Assembly (NCBI GenBank): GCA_964624795.1
Contig: CAZUZS010000002.1
Location: 62,001-126,000 of the forward strand
Source of the DNA: CAZUZS01 sp964624795
Lineage (GTDB): Bacteria > Calditrichota > Calditrichia > RBG-13-44-9
Reading direction: 5' to 3'
Length of the DNA: 64,000 nucleotides
Each line of letters starts with the position of its first letter. The stretch's first letter is position 1. The notes under the pieces are model-generated. The model was given only the letters and a program-made list of their open reading frames with translations. It was not told the DNA's origin and did no database searches. Shown in pieces: positions 55,421-63,370 of the stretch. Both the position numbers and the translations under genes were made by a program.

Positions 55421-56617
55421 ATGCCTGATACAGTTCATGAGTTAAAATCCGATCGAATGATTCTGAATATGGGGCCGCAGCACCCGGCTACCCACGGGAC
55501 GCTGCGACTGGTGCTGGAATTGGACGGTGAAGTGATTGTAAAAGCCGAACCACAAATTGGATACCTGCATTCCGGATTCGAAAAATTAGGAGAGGACAAA
55601 ACCTATACCCAGTGGATCACCCTTTCCGACCGCATGAATTACCTTTCCCCGCTGTGCAATAACATTGGCTTTGCGCAAGCGGTGGAGCGTTTGATCGATA
55701 TCGAAATCCCGGAACGGGCCAAATATATTCGCGTGATCTTTGCCGAACTTTCCCGCATCGCCGATCACCTGGTGTGGGTGGGAACCCACGCGCTTGACAT
55801 CGGTGCTATGACTGCCTTTCTTTACGGATTCGAAGCCCGCGAATGGCTTTACGATATTTTTGAACACACCACCGGTGCCCGTCTCACCACCAGCTACACA
55901 CGTGTGGGCGGCCTCTTCCGTGACGTTCCGGAAGATTTCGAAGATATGGTGAACGAATTTAACAGGAAATTTCCTAAGGTTCTGAAATCCCTGCACGGCT
56001 TGCTGACCCGCAACCGCATCTGGATGGATCGCATCCGCGGGATCGGCTACCTCTCCCGTGAAGATGCCATTAATTACGGTGTGACAGGCCCGGTGCTGCG
56101 CGGTTCTGGAATTGATTACGACGTGCGCAAGAATTTCCCCTATCTCATCTACGACCGTTTCGATTTCGAAATTCCGGTGTGCGATGACGGCGATGTGTAC
56201 GCCCGTTACCTGGTTCGCATGGAAGAAATGGCGCAGAGCCACAGAATTGTGGAACAGTGCATGAAGGATTTCCCGGATGGCCCGGTAAACATTGCGGATG
56301 AAAAATACAAACTTCCTGAGAAAGAAAAAGTTTACGACACCATCGAGGGGTTGATCCACCATTTTAAAAATATTATGCCAGGCCACGGGTTCGATGTCCC
56401 GGCCGGCGAGATCTACGACGCCACCGAAGCGCCCAACGGCGAGCTGGGCTTTTATCTGGTCTCCGACGGCACCAACAAACCGGTGCGCCTGCGGGTTCGT
56501 GCTCCGTCCTTTGTTAATTTCTCTCCTTTCGATGTGATGATTCGCGGCAACATGGTCAGCGATACGGTGGCAGTGCTGGGAAGCCTGAACATCATCGCCG
56601 GAGAATTAGACCGGTAG
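55421..56617 (+). CDS. nuoD: NADH-quinone oxidoreductase subunit D
   Basis: The protein has 398 residues from the ATG at 55421; an in-frame GTG at 55412 exists. The 49 kDa subunit, with NMGPQHPATHGTLRLVLELDG, 'DYDVRKNFPYLIYDRFDFE' and the C-terminal DVMIRGNMVSDTVAVLGSLNI and ELDR end. It forms the quinone-binding pocket together with NuoB, which is not encoded in this operon. No defects were seen. Confidence 0.97.
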   Translation: MPDTVHELKSDRMILNMGPQHPATHGTLRLVLELDGEVIVKAEPQIGYLHSGFEKLGEDKTYTQWITLSDRMNYLSPLCNNIGFAQAVERLIDIEIPERAKYIRVIFAELSRIADHLVWVGTHALDIGAMTAFLYGFEAREWLYDIFEHTTGARLTTSYTRVGGLFRDVPEDFEDMVNEFNRKFPKVLKSLHGLLTRNRIWMDRIRGIGYLSREDAINYGVTGPVLRGSGIDYDVRKNFPYLIYDRFDFEIPVCDDGDVYARYLVRMEEMAQSHRIVEQCMKDFPDGPVNIADEKYKLPEKEKVYDTIEGLIHHFKNIMPGHGFDVPAGEIYDATEAPNGELGFYLVSDGTNKPVRLRVRAPSFVNFSPFDVMIRGNMVSDTVAVLGSLNIIAGELDR

Positions 56618-56700
56618 GCTAAAAAAGCTTTTTTGTTCCGCTAAAGATTCTGCAAGAGATTTTGAAACACGCAACTGAAGATAATGAAAAGGCATTGAAC

Positions 56701-57174
56701 ATGAGTGTAAAGTTTTCCGAGGCCGCTTTAAAGGAATACAAAATGATCACCGGGCGATATCCCCAGATGCGGGCTGCCCTGATCCCGGTTTTGCATCTTG
56801 CGCAGAAAGAGTTCGGATGGATATCCAGGGATGTAGTTCGCTACCTGAGCGAGCTGATGCAGATTCCCGCCACCGAGATTCTCGATACGGCCAGCTTTTA
56901 CACCATGTTTAAGTTAAAACCTTCCGGTAAATATCATATTCAACTGTGCAGCACCATTTCCTGCGCGCTGCGAGGTTCCCGCCAGATTTATGAACATCTT
57001 GCAAAGAAATATAATATTGAGGATGGCGGCGTAACCGAAGACGGGCGGTTCTCGCTTCTGAAAGTCGAATGCCTGGGATCATGCGGCACGGCGCCGGTGG
57101 TGCAGATCAACGATGATTATTACGAAGACATGTCGGTAGAAAAACTCGATAAAATACTGGATGAGCTGAAATAA
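56701..57174 (+). CDS. nuoE: NADH-quinone oxidoreductase subunit E
   Basis: The protein has 157 residues from the ATG at 56701 with AAAAGG at 56687-56692; a TTG at 56662 is the less likely start. The thioredoxin-like 24 kDa subunit binds the N1a [2Fe-2S] cluster: the Cys pattern is CSTISC...CLGSCG. It belongs to the NADH-input module with NuoF. Confidence 0.95.
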   Translation: MSVKFSEAALKEYKMITGRYPQMRAALIPVLHLAQKEFGWISRDVVRYLSELMQIPATEILDTASFYTMFKLKPSGKYHIQLCSTISCALRGSRQIYEHLAKKYNIEDGGVTEDGRFSLLKVECLGSCGTAPVVQINDDYYEDMSVEKLDKILDELK

Positions 57175-57196
57175 AACACGCGCAGGTAAATCATAC

Positions 57197-58471
57197 ATGT
57201 TTGAAAAAATTCTGACCAAAGGAATCGACATTCCCAAATCCCGCGATATTGAATACTACCGGAAGCAGGGCGGTTATAAGTCGTTTGAGAAAGTGCTGAA
57301 GAGTATGGAGCCGGATGCGGTGATTGCGGAAGTGCGCAACGCTAACCTACGGGGCCGCGGCGGCGCCGGATTCCCTGCCGGTGTGAAGTGGGGATTTATT
57401 CCCAAGAATAGCGGCAAGCCCCACTACCTTTTGTGCAACGCCGACGAGAGTGAGCCGGGAACTTTCAAAGACCGTTTGTTGATGACCGGCAACCCTCACC
57501 TGGTTCTGGAAGGCAACATGATTGCCGCTTACGCGATTCGCTCGAATGTGGCTTACATTTACATCCGCGGCGAATTTGTGGAGGAAGCACGTATCCTTGA
57601 AGAGGCAATTTCGCAGGCTTACGAGAAGGGCTATTTGGGGAAAAATATTCTGGGCAGTGGTTACAACCTGGACATGTATGTGCATCGCGGAGCGGGCGCT
57701 TATATTTGCGGTGAGGAAACCGGCCTTATTGAATCTCTGGAAGGAAAGCGCGGCTGGCCGCGGATTAAACCGCCGTTCCCGGCCGTGGCCGGTGTGTGGC
57801 AAAGCCCGACCATCGTGAATAATGTGGAAACACTGGCATGCGTGCCATCTATTATCGAAAAAGGTTCTGAGTGGTTCAAGGCCATCGGCCCGGAAAAAAG
57901 CCCGGGTCCCAAGCTTTACTGTCTCAGCGGCCACTTGGAGAAAACCGGTGTGCATGAGCTTCCCATGGGATTGAACCTGAAAGAACTGATTTACGAATAC
58001 GGCGGCGGGATTCGGAATGGGAAAAAGCTGAAGGCGGTGATTCCCGGTGGATCTTCGGTACCGGTGCTGACCGCCGAGGAAATCGATGTCGCCATGGATT
58101 TTGACAGTCTGGCGCAGGTCGGCACCATGCTGGGTTCGGCTGGTGTCATTGTGATGGACGAGGACACCTGCATGGTGGATGCGCTGCTGAACATCACCCA
58201 TTTCTACCGTCACGAATCGTGTGGTCAGTGCACGCCGTGCCGCGAGGGAACCAACTGGGCGGAACGGCTTCTGCGAAAGATTGAGCACGGCCAGGCAACG
58301 ATGAAGGACATTGATCTGCTGGAGGAGCTTGCCGGGCACATCAATTTCCGGACTATCTGCCCGCTGGGCGATGCGGCGGCCATGCCGATTGCGTCGTTCC
58401 TGCAGAAGTTCCGGCCGGAATTCGAAGAGCATGTCAAACAGGGCAAGTGCCCGCTAAACAGTAATTTGTAG
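57197..58471 (+). CDS. nuoF: NADH-quinone oxidoreductase subunit F
   Basis: The protein has 424 residues. The 51 kDa subunit binds NADH, FMN and the N3 [4Fe-4S] cluster: NLRGRGGAGFPAGVKWGF, LLCNADESEPGTFKDR, GAGAYICGEETGLIESLEGKRG region motifs, and the cluster motif CGQCTPCREGTNW plus a distal Cys (TICPLGDAAAMP). Complete. Its stop is followed by the DUF433/DUF5615 pair instead of nuoG. Confidence 0.97.
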   Translation: MFEKILTKGIDIPKSRDIEYYRKQGGYKSFEKVLKSMEPDAVIAEVRNANLRGRGGAGFPAGVKWGFIPKNSGKPHYLLCNADESEPGTFKDRLLMTGNPHLVLEGNMIAAYAIRSNVAYIYIRGEFVEEARILEEAISQAYEKGYLGKNILGSGYNLDMYVHRGAGAYICGEETGLIESLEGKRGWPRIKPPFPAVAGVWQSPTIVNNVETLACVPSIIEKGSEWFKAIGPEKSPGPKLYCLSGHLEKTGVHELPMGLNLKELIYEYGGGIRNGKKLKAVIPGGSSVPVLTAEEIDVAMDFDSLAQVGTMLGSAGVIVMDEDTCMVDALLNITHFYRHESCGQCTPCREGTNWAERLLRKIEHGQATMKDIDLLEELAGHINFRTICPLGDAAAMPIASFLQKFRPEFEEHVKQGKCPLNSNL

Positions 58472-58494
58472 TTACATTTTTTTAAAAGTTGAAC

Positions 58495-58737
58495 ATGAAT
58501 CCTTTGTTAAAACGAATTTCAATTGATCCCAACGTCTGTTTTGGGAAACCCTGCATTCGCGGAACACGCATTTGGGTTTCGCTGATACTGGATTTTCTGG
58601 CGAATGGGATGACAGTCGATGAAATTTTGGAGGAATACCCGCATCTAAAACCCGATGATATTCGGGCGGCATTAGCCTACGGTGCCGAAATGAGCCGGGA
58701 TCGTTATGTGGAAATTCCCATAAAGGATGCCGGATGA
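58495..58737 (+). CDS. DUF433 antitoxin-like protein
   Basis: The protein has 80 residues from the ATG at 58495; a TTG at 58489 is in frame. The DUF433 pattern is clear: LLKRISIDPNVCFGKPCIRG, TRIWVSLILDFLANGMTVDE, 'ILEEYPHLKPDDIRAALAYG'. DUF433 proteins carry a winged-helix-like fold and pair with DUF5615 PIN-like proteins in presumed toxin-antitoxin modules (the VapBC-like type). It overlaps the next gene by 4 nt (ATGA). It is placed inside the nuo operon between nuoF and nuoG. Confidence 0.9.
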   Translation: MNPLLKRISIDPNVCFGKPCIRGTRIWVSLILDFLANGMTVDEILEEYPHLKPDDIRAALAYGAEMSRDRYVEIPIKDAG

Positions 58738-59099
58738 AGTTCAAGCTGGATGAAAATTTCGGGAAACGAACGCAGAGAATTTTCATCGAAGCAGGTCACG
58801 ATGTTAAAACAGTTTACGAAGAAAAGCTATCTGGACAGTCGGATGACAAAATATTCTCACACTGTGGAAAAGAGAACCGATGCCTCGTAACATTAGACCT
58901 CGATTTTGCGAATGTCTTGCGATTTCCGCCGGAAAAATCCAGTGGAATTGTAATCGTCAGAACGCCACAGAATCCCAGCTTGGAATTGTTGGAGGATTTG
59001 GTTGCGAAGTTTATGAAGGCCCTGGAAGTTAGCGAATTTAAGCAAGATTTGTGGATTGTTGAAATTGGACGGATTCGGATTCATCAAAAAGAGAATTGA
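58734..59099 (+). CDS. DUF5615 PIN-like toxin protein
   Basis: The protein has 121 residues. The DUF5615/Mut7-C-type PIN-like fold shows FKLDENFGKR, 'AGHDVKTVYEEKLSGQSDDKIF', VTLDLDFANVLRFPP and 'SGIVIVRTP'. Acidic residues Asp6, Glu7 and the Asp pair in LDLDF are the expected metal ligands of an RNase-like centre. It is translationally coupled (ATGA) to the DUF433 gene. RNase toxin activity is known for VapC relatives and only inferred here. Confidence 0.9.
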   Translation: MKFKLDENFGKRTQRIFIEAGHDVKTVYEEKLSGQSDDKIFSHCGKENRCLVTLDLDFANVLRFPPEKSSGIVIVRTPQNPSLELLEDLVAKFMKALEVSEFKQDLWIVEIGRIRIHQKEN

Positions 59100-59150
59100 T
59101 AAGATTGTTCAAAGATACAGAACGGTAAATTTGGAGAGGAAGTAACTGTT

Positions 59151-60794
59151 ATGCCTCTGGTAAAAATAGATAATCAGGAAATGGAAGTCGCAGCCGGAAT
59201 TACCATTCTGGAAGCTGCAAAGAGCGCAGGGATCGAGATTCCACACTATTGCTACCACCCGGCGTTGAAAATTGTGGGAAGCTGTCGCATGTGTCTGGTG
59301 AAGGTGACCGGCATGCCCAAACTGGTTCCCTCCTGCTCGACGACCATTAATTCGGTAGCGGATGAACGCAAGGTGGACGGCAAGTACGATATGGTGGTGT
59401 TCACCAAAGATAAGGAAGTGAAAGATGCGCAGGAATCGATAATGGAGTTCCTGCTGCTCAATCACCCGGTGGATTGCCCGGAATGCGACCAGGCTGGCGA
59501 GTGTCACCTGCAGGATTACAGCTACAAATATGGAAAAGGCTACTCCCGTTTCGATTTTGAGAAACGCGTGCCGCCCCGCAAAGACCTTGGGCCGGAAGTG
59601 CTGCTGATTGCCACCCGCTGCATCCTGTGCACCCGTTGCGTCCGTTTTACCCAGGAAGTCACCAACACACGCGAGCTGATCGTCAAGCAGAGAGGCTACA
59701 AAGCGGAGATTGATACTTTTCCCGGCATTTCCCTGAACAACAAAATGTCCATGAACGTGGTGGATGTTTGCCCGGTGGGGGCACTGGTCAGCAAAGATTT
59801 TCTGCACAAACCCCGCAACTGGCGTTATGAAAAGATCAAAACGATCTGCCCCGGTTGCGCGGTGGGCTGCAATATCCAGGTAGAGACGCTGGCGGAGAAC
59901 AATGAGATTTACCGCATCAAACCTGTGGAAAACATGGATGTAAACCAATGGTGGATGTGCGACGAAGGCCGCCTTTTCTACCACACTTTTGAAAAATTAT
60001 CCCGCCTGGAATACCCAAAGTTGAGGGAAGGCAAAGAATTAAAACGTGCCAACTGGCAGACCGCCCTGAAATCAGTGGCTGAGAATCTGAAGAAATTTAA
60101 CGCCGCCGAAATCGGCGTGGTGGGAAACGGTTTCGCCACCAATGAAGAAAACTACCTGTTGAAGAAGGTGTTTGGCGATGCGCTGAGAGTGAAAGACCTG
60201 GCGGTAAACGACAAATTCCGCAAAGAAGAAGATACGCAATTCCCCCAATTTGTCATCAATGGCGAGAAGCTGCCCAACCGTCAGGGCGCCGAAGATATTC
60301 TGGGCAAAACACACACTTTCAGCAAGCTGCTGAAGAAGATCGAAAAAGGTGAGATTAAGGCGCTCTATTTCCTGGGCGGCGATCCCTATTTCCAGCTCAA
60401 CGAAAAAGAACAGGAAATCCTGAAAAAGCTGGATTACCTGGTAGTGCAGGATATTTATCACACCCCGCTGGCTGAATTAGCGCATGTAGTATTGGCCGGT
60501 GCTTCGGCCTATGAAAAAGCCGGAACCTTCACCAATTACAAAGGTCGAGTGCAGCGCATTCGACCGGCGATTCTGCCGCCGTTTTCAGCAAAAGCGGATT
60601 ATGAAATACTGCGGGACCTGGGCCAGGTGCTGGGAGCAGATGTTCCGGTTCGCCCCAAACTGGCGTTTGACCTCATTGCAATAGATGTGAAAGAGTACGC
60701 CGGCATGGATTATGAAAACCTGAAAAACGGCGGAATCGACAAAGGCGCAGGCACGAAAAAGCAACAGGCATCAAAATCGGGAGTTGTTAACTGA
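59151..60794 (+). CDS. nuoG: NADH-quinone oxidoreductase subunit G, short form
   Basis: The protein has 547 residues, much shorter than the 700-900 usual for NuoG. GGAGAGGAAG lies upstream. The Fe-S part is complete: [2Fe-2S] cysteines in HYCYHPA, GSCRMC and SCST; HPVDCPECDQAGEC for the His-ligated cluster; CILCTRC and CPVGAL; and CPGCAVGC. The molybdopterin-oxidoreductase-like C-terminal domain is cut down to about 300 residues and ends in a Lys/Gln-rich tail. The short form probably still passes electrons; its cut domain is only structural in the family. Confidence 0.93.
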   Translation: MPLVKIDNQEMEVAAGITILEAAKSAGIEIPHYCYHPALKIVGSCRMCLVKVTGMPKLVPSCSTTINSVADERKVDGKYDMVVFTKDKEVKDAQESIMEFLLLNHPVDCPECDQAGECHLQDYSYKYGKGYSRFDFEKRVPPRKDLGPEVLLIATRCILCTRCVRFTQEVTNTRELIVKQRGYKAEIDTFPGISLNNKMSMNVVDVCPVGALVSKDFLHKPRNWRYEKIKTICPGCAVGCNIQVETLAENNEIYRIKPVENMDVNQWWMCDEGRLFYHTFEKLSRLEYPKLREGKELKRANWQTALKSVAENLKKFNAAEIGVVGNGFATNEENYLLKKVFGDALRVKDLAVNDKFRKEEDTQFPQFVINGEKLPNRQGAEDILGKTHTFSKLLKKIEKGEIKALYFLGGDPYFQLNEKEQEILKKLDYLVVQDIYHTPLAELAHVVLAGASAYEKAGTFTNYKGRVQRIRPAILPPFSAKADYEILRDLGQVLGADVPVRPKLAFDLIAIDVKEYAGMDYENLKNGGIDKGAGTKKQQASKSGVVN

Positions 60795-60928
60795 GATTGA
60801 TTGCGATGAGCGGAGGAGTTCATCCGGTAAATCCGGTTAATCCTGTCTAAATAAAGAAATTGAAACTGCCAAATGGTCTTACGGCAGTCAGGAATTAAAA
60901 TCAGAACATTGTGGAGATTTGAGAGCGT

Positions 60929-61972
60929 ATGGATCCAACCTTGCTCAACCTCATCATCATAATCGTAAAAATTGCAGTTGTGCTGGCGTGTATTTTTGCC
61001 ACCATCATGGTACTCATTTTGGCCGAGCGCCGGGTTTCGGGATTTATCCAGGACCGGCTCGGTCCGAACCGGGTGGGACCGTTTGGGCTGTTTCAACCTG
61101 TTGCGGATGGGCTCAAGTTTTTCCTGAAAGAAGATATCATCCCCTCGCATGTGGAGAAGGCGCTGTATCTGCTGGCGCCGGTAGCGATCCTGACCCCGGC
61201 ACTGATGACATTTGCGGTAATCCCGTTCGGCGACCAATTTTTTACCCATGTCGGTGGCACGCTGCTGGATATCAAGTTCCAGATTGCCAGCCTGAATGTA
61301 GGTGTCCTCTACATTTTTGCCATCGCCTCGCTGGGCGTTTACGGAATCGTGATCGGCGGCTGGGCATCCAACAATAAATATTCGCTGATGGGCGGGCTGC
61401 GGTCTTCTTCCCAGATGCTCAGTTATGAAATCCCAATGGGATTGGCGCTGGTTGCCATTATCATCATGACCGGTTCCCTGCGGCTGGAGGACGTGGTTTA
61501 CGATCAGGCTGCGCTGTGGAATTTCATCCGGCAGCCGCTTGGGCTTATCATTTTTGTGGTCGCCGCTTTTGCCGAAACCAATCGTCTGCCGTTCGACCTG
61601 CCCGAAGCAGAGCAGGAGCTGGTGGGCGGTTATCACACCGAATACAGCTCGATGAAATTCGCTTCCTTTTTCATAGCCGAATACGCCAACCTGATTACTT
61701 CCTCTGCGCTGATTGTGACGCTGTTCTTCGGCGGCTGGCTGGTGCCGTTTGGTATTCTGGAAGCCCTGCATCTGCCGGTCATCTGGCAGCAGATATTGCA
61801 GGTAGTTGCTTTCGCCGTCAAAACCGGACTCATGCTATTTATTTACCTGTGGGTGCGCTGGACGCTGCCCCGTTTCCGATTCGACCAATTGATGAACCTG
61901 GGGTGGAAAGCACTGCTTCCGCTGGGACTGCTCAATATTGTTCTCACGGCAATTGGCACCGCAATCTTTTAG
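60929..61972 (+). CDS. nuoH: NADH-quinone oxidoreductase subunit H
   Basis: The protein has 347 residues with eight or more membrane helices. NuoH signatures are AERRVSGFIQDRLGPNRVGP and FAETNRLPFDLPEAEQELVG. It forms part of the quinone chamber and the start of the proton-pumping chain. The next gene, nuoJ, begins 22 nt later; nuoI, which usually lies between, is absent. Confidence 0.97.
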   Translation: MDPTLLNLIIIIVKIAVVLACIFATIMVLILAERRVSGFIQDRLGPNRVGPFGLFQPVADGLKFFLKEDIIPSHVEKALYLLAPVAILTPALMTFAVIPFGDQFFTHVGGTLLDIKFQIASLNVGVLYIFAIASLGVYGIVIGGWASNNKYSLMGGLRSSSQMLSYEIPMGLALVAIIIMTGSLRLEDVVYDQAALWNFIRQPLGLIIFVVAAFAETNRLPFDLPEAEQELVGGYHTEYSSMKFASFFIAEYANLITSSALIVTLFFGGWLVPFGILEALHLPVIWQQILQVVAFAVKTGLMLFIYLWVRWTLPRFRFDQLMNLGWKALLPLGLLNIVLTAIGTAIF

Positions 61973-61994
61973 AAAAAATGAGGATTAGATAAAG

Positions 61995-62510
61995 ATGCTT
62001 CAGTTAATTCTATTTTTCATATTTGCCGCACTGGCTGTTCTTGGCGGAATCGTTGTCATCTCGCACCGCAATCCCATCTACAGCGCCCTGTTTCTTGTCC
62101 TCACGCTTTTTGCTTTGGCTGGTGAATACGTGCTCTTATTGGCGCACTTCATTGCGGTGGTTCATGTGGCAGTTTATGCCGGGGCTATCATGGTGCTGTT
62201 CCTTTTTGTAATCATGTTGCTGAATATCCGCGAAGAAGCGCGGGCGGCCGGCGCATTTCGCTACATGATTTACATTGCACTGCCAATGGCGGTGATTCTG
62301 TTTGTCGAGCTGGGCTACCTGGCGTTCCAGGGTTTTCAGACGGCCACCGTGCAGGCAAATACTAATGGGACAGTGGAAAGCATCGGAAATGCTTTGTTCA
62401 GCACCTACGTGCTGCCTTTCGAGATCACTTCGGTGCTTCTGCTGGTCGCTATGGCCGGTGCGCTGTATTTGTCAAAGAAGAAATTATCAGTTGCAAATGA
62501 GGAAGGATGA
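61995..62510 (+). CDS. nuoJ: NADH-quinone oxidoreductase subunit J
   Basis: The protein has 171 residues with about five membrane helices. The typical NuoJ segments are VISHRNPIYSALFLVLTLF, 'GEYVLLLAHFIAVVHVAVYAGAIMVLFLFVIML' region and 'EITSVLLLVAMAGALYLSKK'. Membrane-arm subunit. It ends 6 nt before nuoK. Confidence 0.96.
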   Translation: MLQLILFFIFAALAVLGGIVVISHRNPIYSALFLVLTLFALAGEYVLLLAHFIAVVHVAVYAGAIMVLFLFVIMLLNIREEARAAGAFRYMIYIALPMAVILFVELGYLAFQGFQTATVQANTNGTVESIGNALFSTYVLPFEITSVLLLVAMAGALYLSKKKLSVANEEG

Positions 62511-62516
62511 CATAGA

Positions 62517-62825
62517 ATGCAGGGAATTCCTATTTCATATTTTTTGATTCTGAGCGCTGTCTTGTTCTCGCTGGGCGTGATTGGTGTGGTGATTCGCCGT
62601 AACGCGATCATCATCTTCATGTCCATTGAATTGATGTTGAACGCCGTAAACCTTACATTCATCACGTTCTCCAATTACCTGGGGAATATCGAAGGGCAGA
62701 TTTTTGTGTTTATGGTAATGGTGGTCGCGGCAGCGGAGGTGGCGGTTGGGTTGGCGATAATTGTGGCGATCTACCGGCTTCGGGAAACGGTGCATGTGGA
62801 TGAAATCAAGCTGCTGAAATGGTAA
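62517..62825 (+). CDS. nuoK: NADH-quinone oxidoreductase subunit K
   Basis: The protein has 102 residues and three helices. NuoK hallmarks are Glu in FMSIELMLNAVNLTFI and AAEVAVGLAIIVAIYR (membrane Glu residues of the proton path). Complete. Followed by an unrelated nucleotidyltransferase gene before nuoL. Confidence 0.97.
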   Translation: MQGIPISYFLILSAVLFSLGVIGVVIRRNAIIIFMSIELMLNAVNLTFITFSNYLGNIEGQIFVFMVMVVAAAEVAVGLAIIVAIYRLRETVHVDEIKLLKW

Positions 62826-62880
62826 GATGCTGGAAAAGCAGTGCGTTTTGCAGGATGACTAAACAGGCTAATTAAGGTTC

Positions 62881-63213
62881 ATGACCGAATACAGAAAAAA
62901 ATACCTGGGGATGATCAGGGATATTGTGCTTTCGAAGGTTGATTGTGAGAAATACATGGTTTTTTTATTCGGATCGTGGGCAACCGGCAAGCCAGGAAAA
63001 AGGTCTGATGTGGATGTGGGCTTATGGAGTAGCGAACACGATCCGAAAACTTACCACCGGATCGTAAATGCGCTGGACGATTCAATAATTCCGCTTAAAG
63101 TTGATGTCATCGAATTCAACCTGATGGATAAGCAATTTAAAGATGAGGCTCTAAAGAACATAATCGTATGGAACAAGCCAAAGGATTTAAATTTAAGCGT
63201 GCTGTATTCCTAG
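62881..63213 (+). CDS. MNT-type minimal nucleotidyltransferase domain protein
   Basis: The protein has 110 residues. The motif GSWATGKPGKRSDVDVGLW matches the GSxxxGxxxxxSDxD catalytic site of DNA-polymerase-beta-like minimal nucleotidyltransferases. Such proteins are usually antitoxins of HEPN/MNT pairs (they modify or block the HEPN RNase). No HEPN gene is next to it, so it is an orphan here. It is wedged between nuoK and nuoL in the same direction. Function in this setting is unknown. Confidence 0.85.
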   Translation: MTEYRKKYLGMIRDIVLSKVDCEKYMVFLFGSWATGKPGKRSDVDVGLWSSEHDPKTYHRIVNALDDSIIPLKVDVIEFNLMDKQFKDEALKNIIVWNKPKDLNLSVLYS

Positions 63214-63370
63214 CCAGGCAAGAGCGATGAATCGTCGTAATCGTAATCGCGCGAAATAGCGTGGAGCATCCCGGAGAATTGCATGCAGTTCGATATGAAA
63301 TTTAAGTTTATCAATAGAATTCTGAAGGATTCGGACACCTGAATTAGAAATAAAGACGAGGATTTTATAG

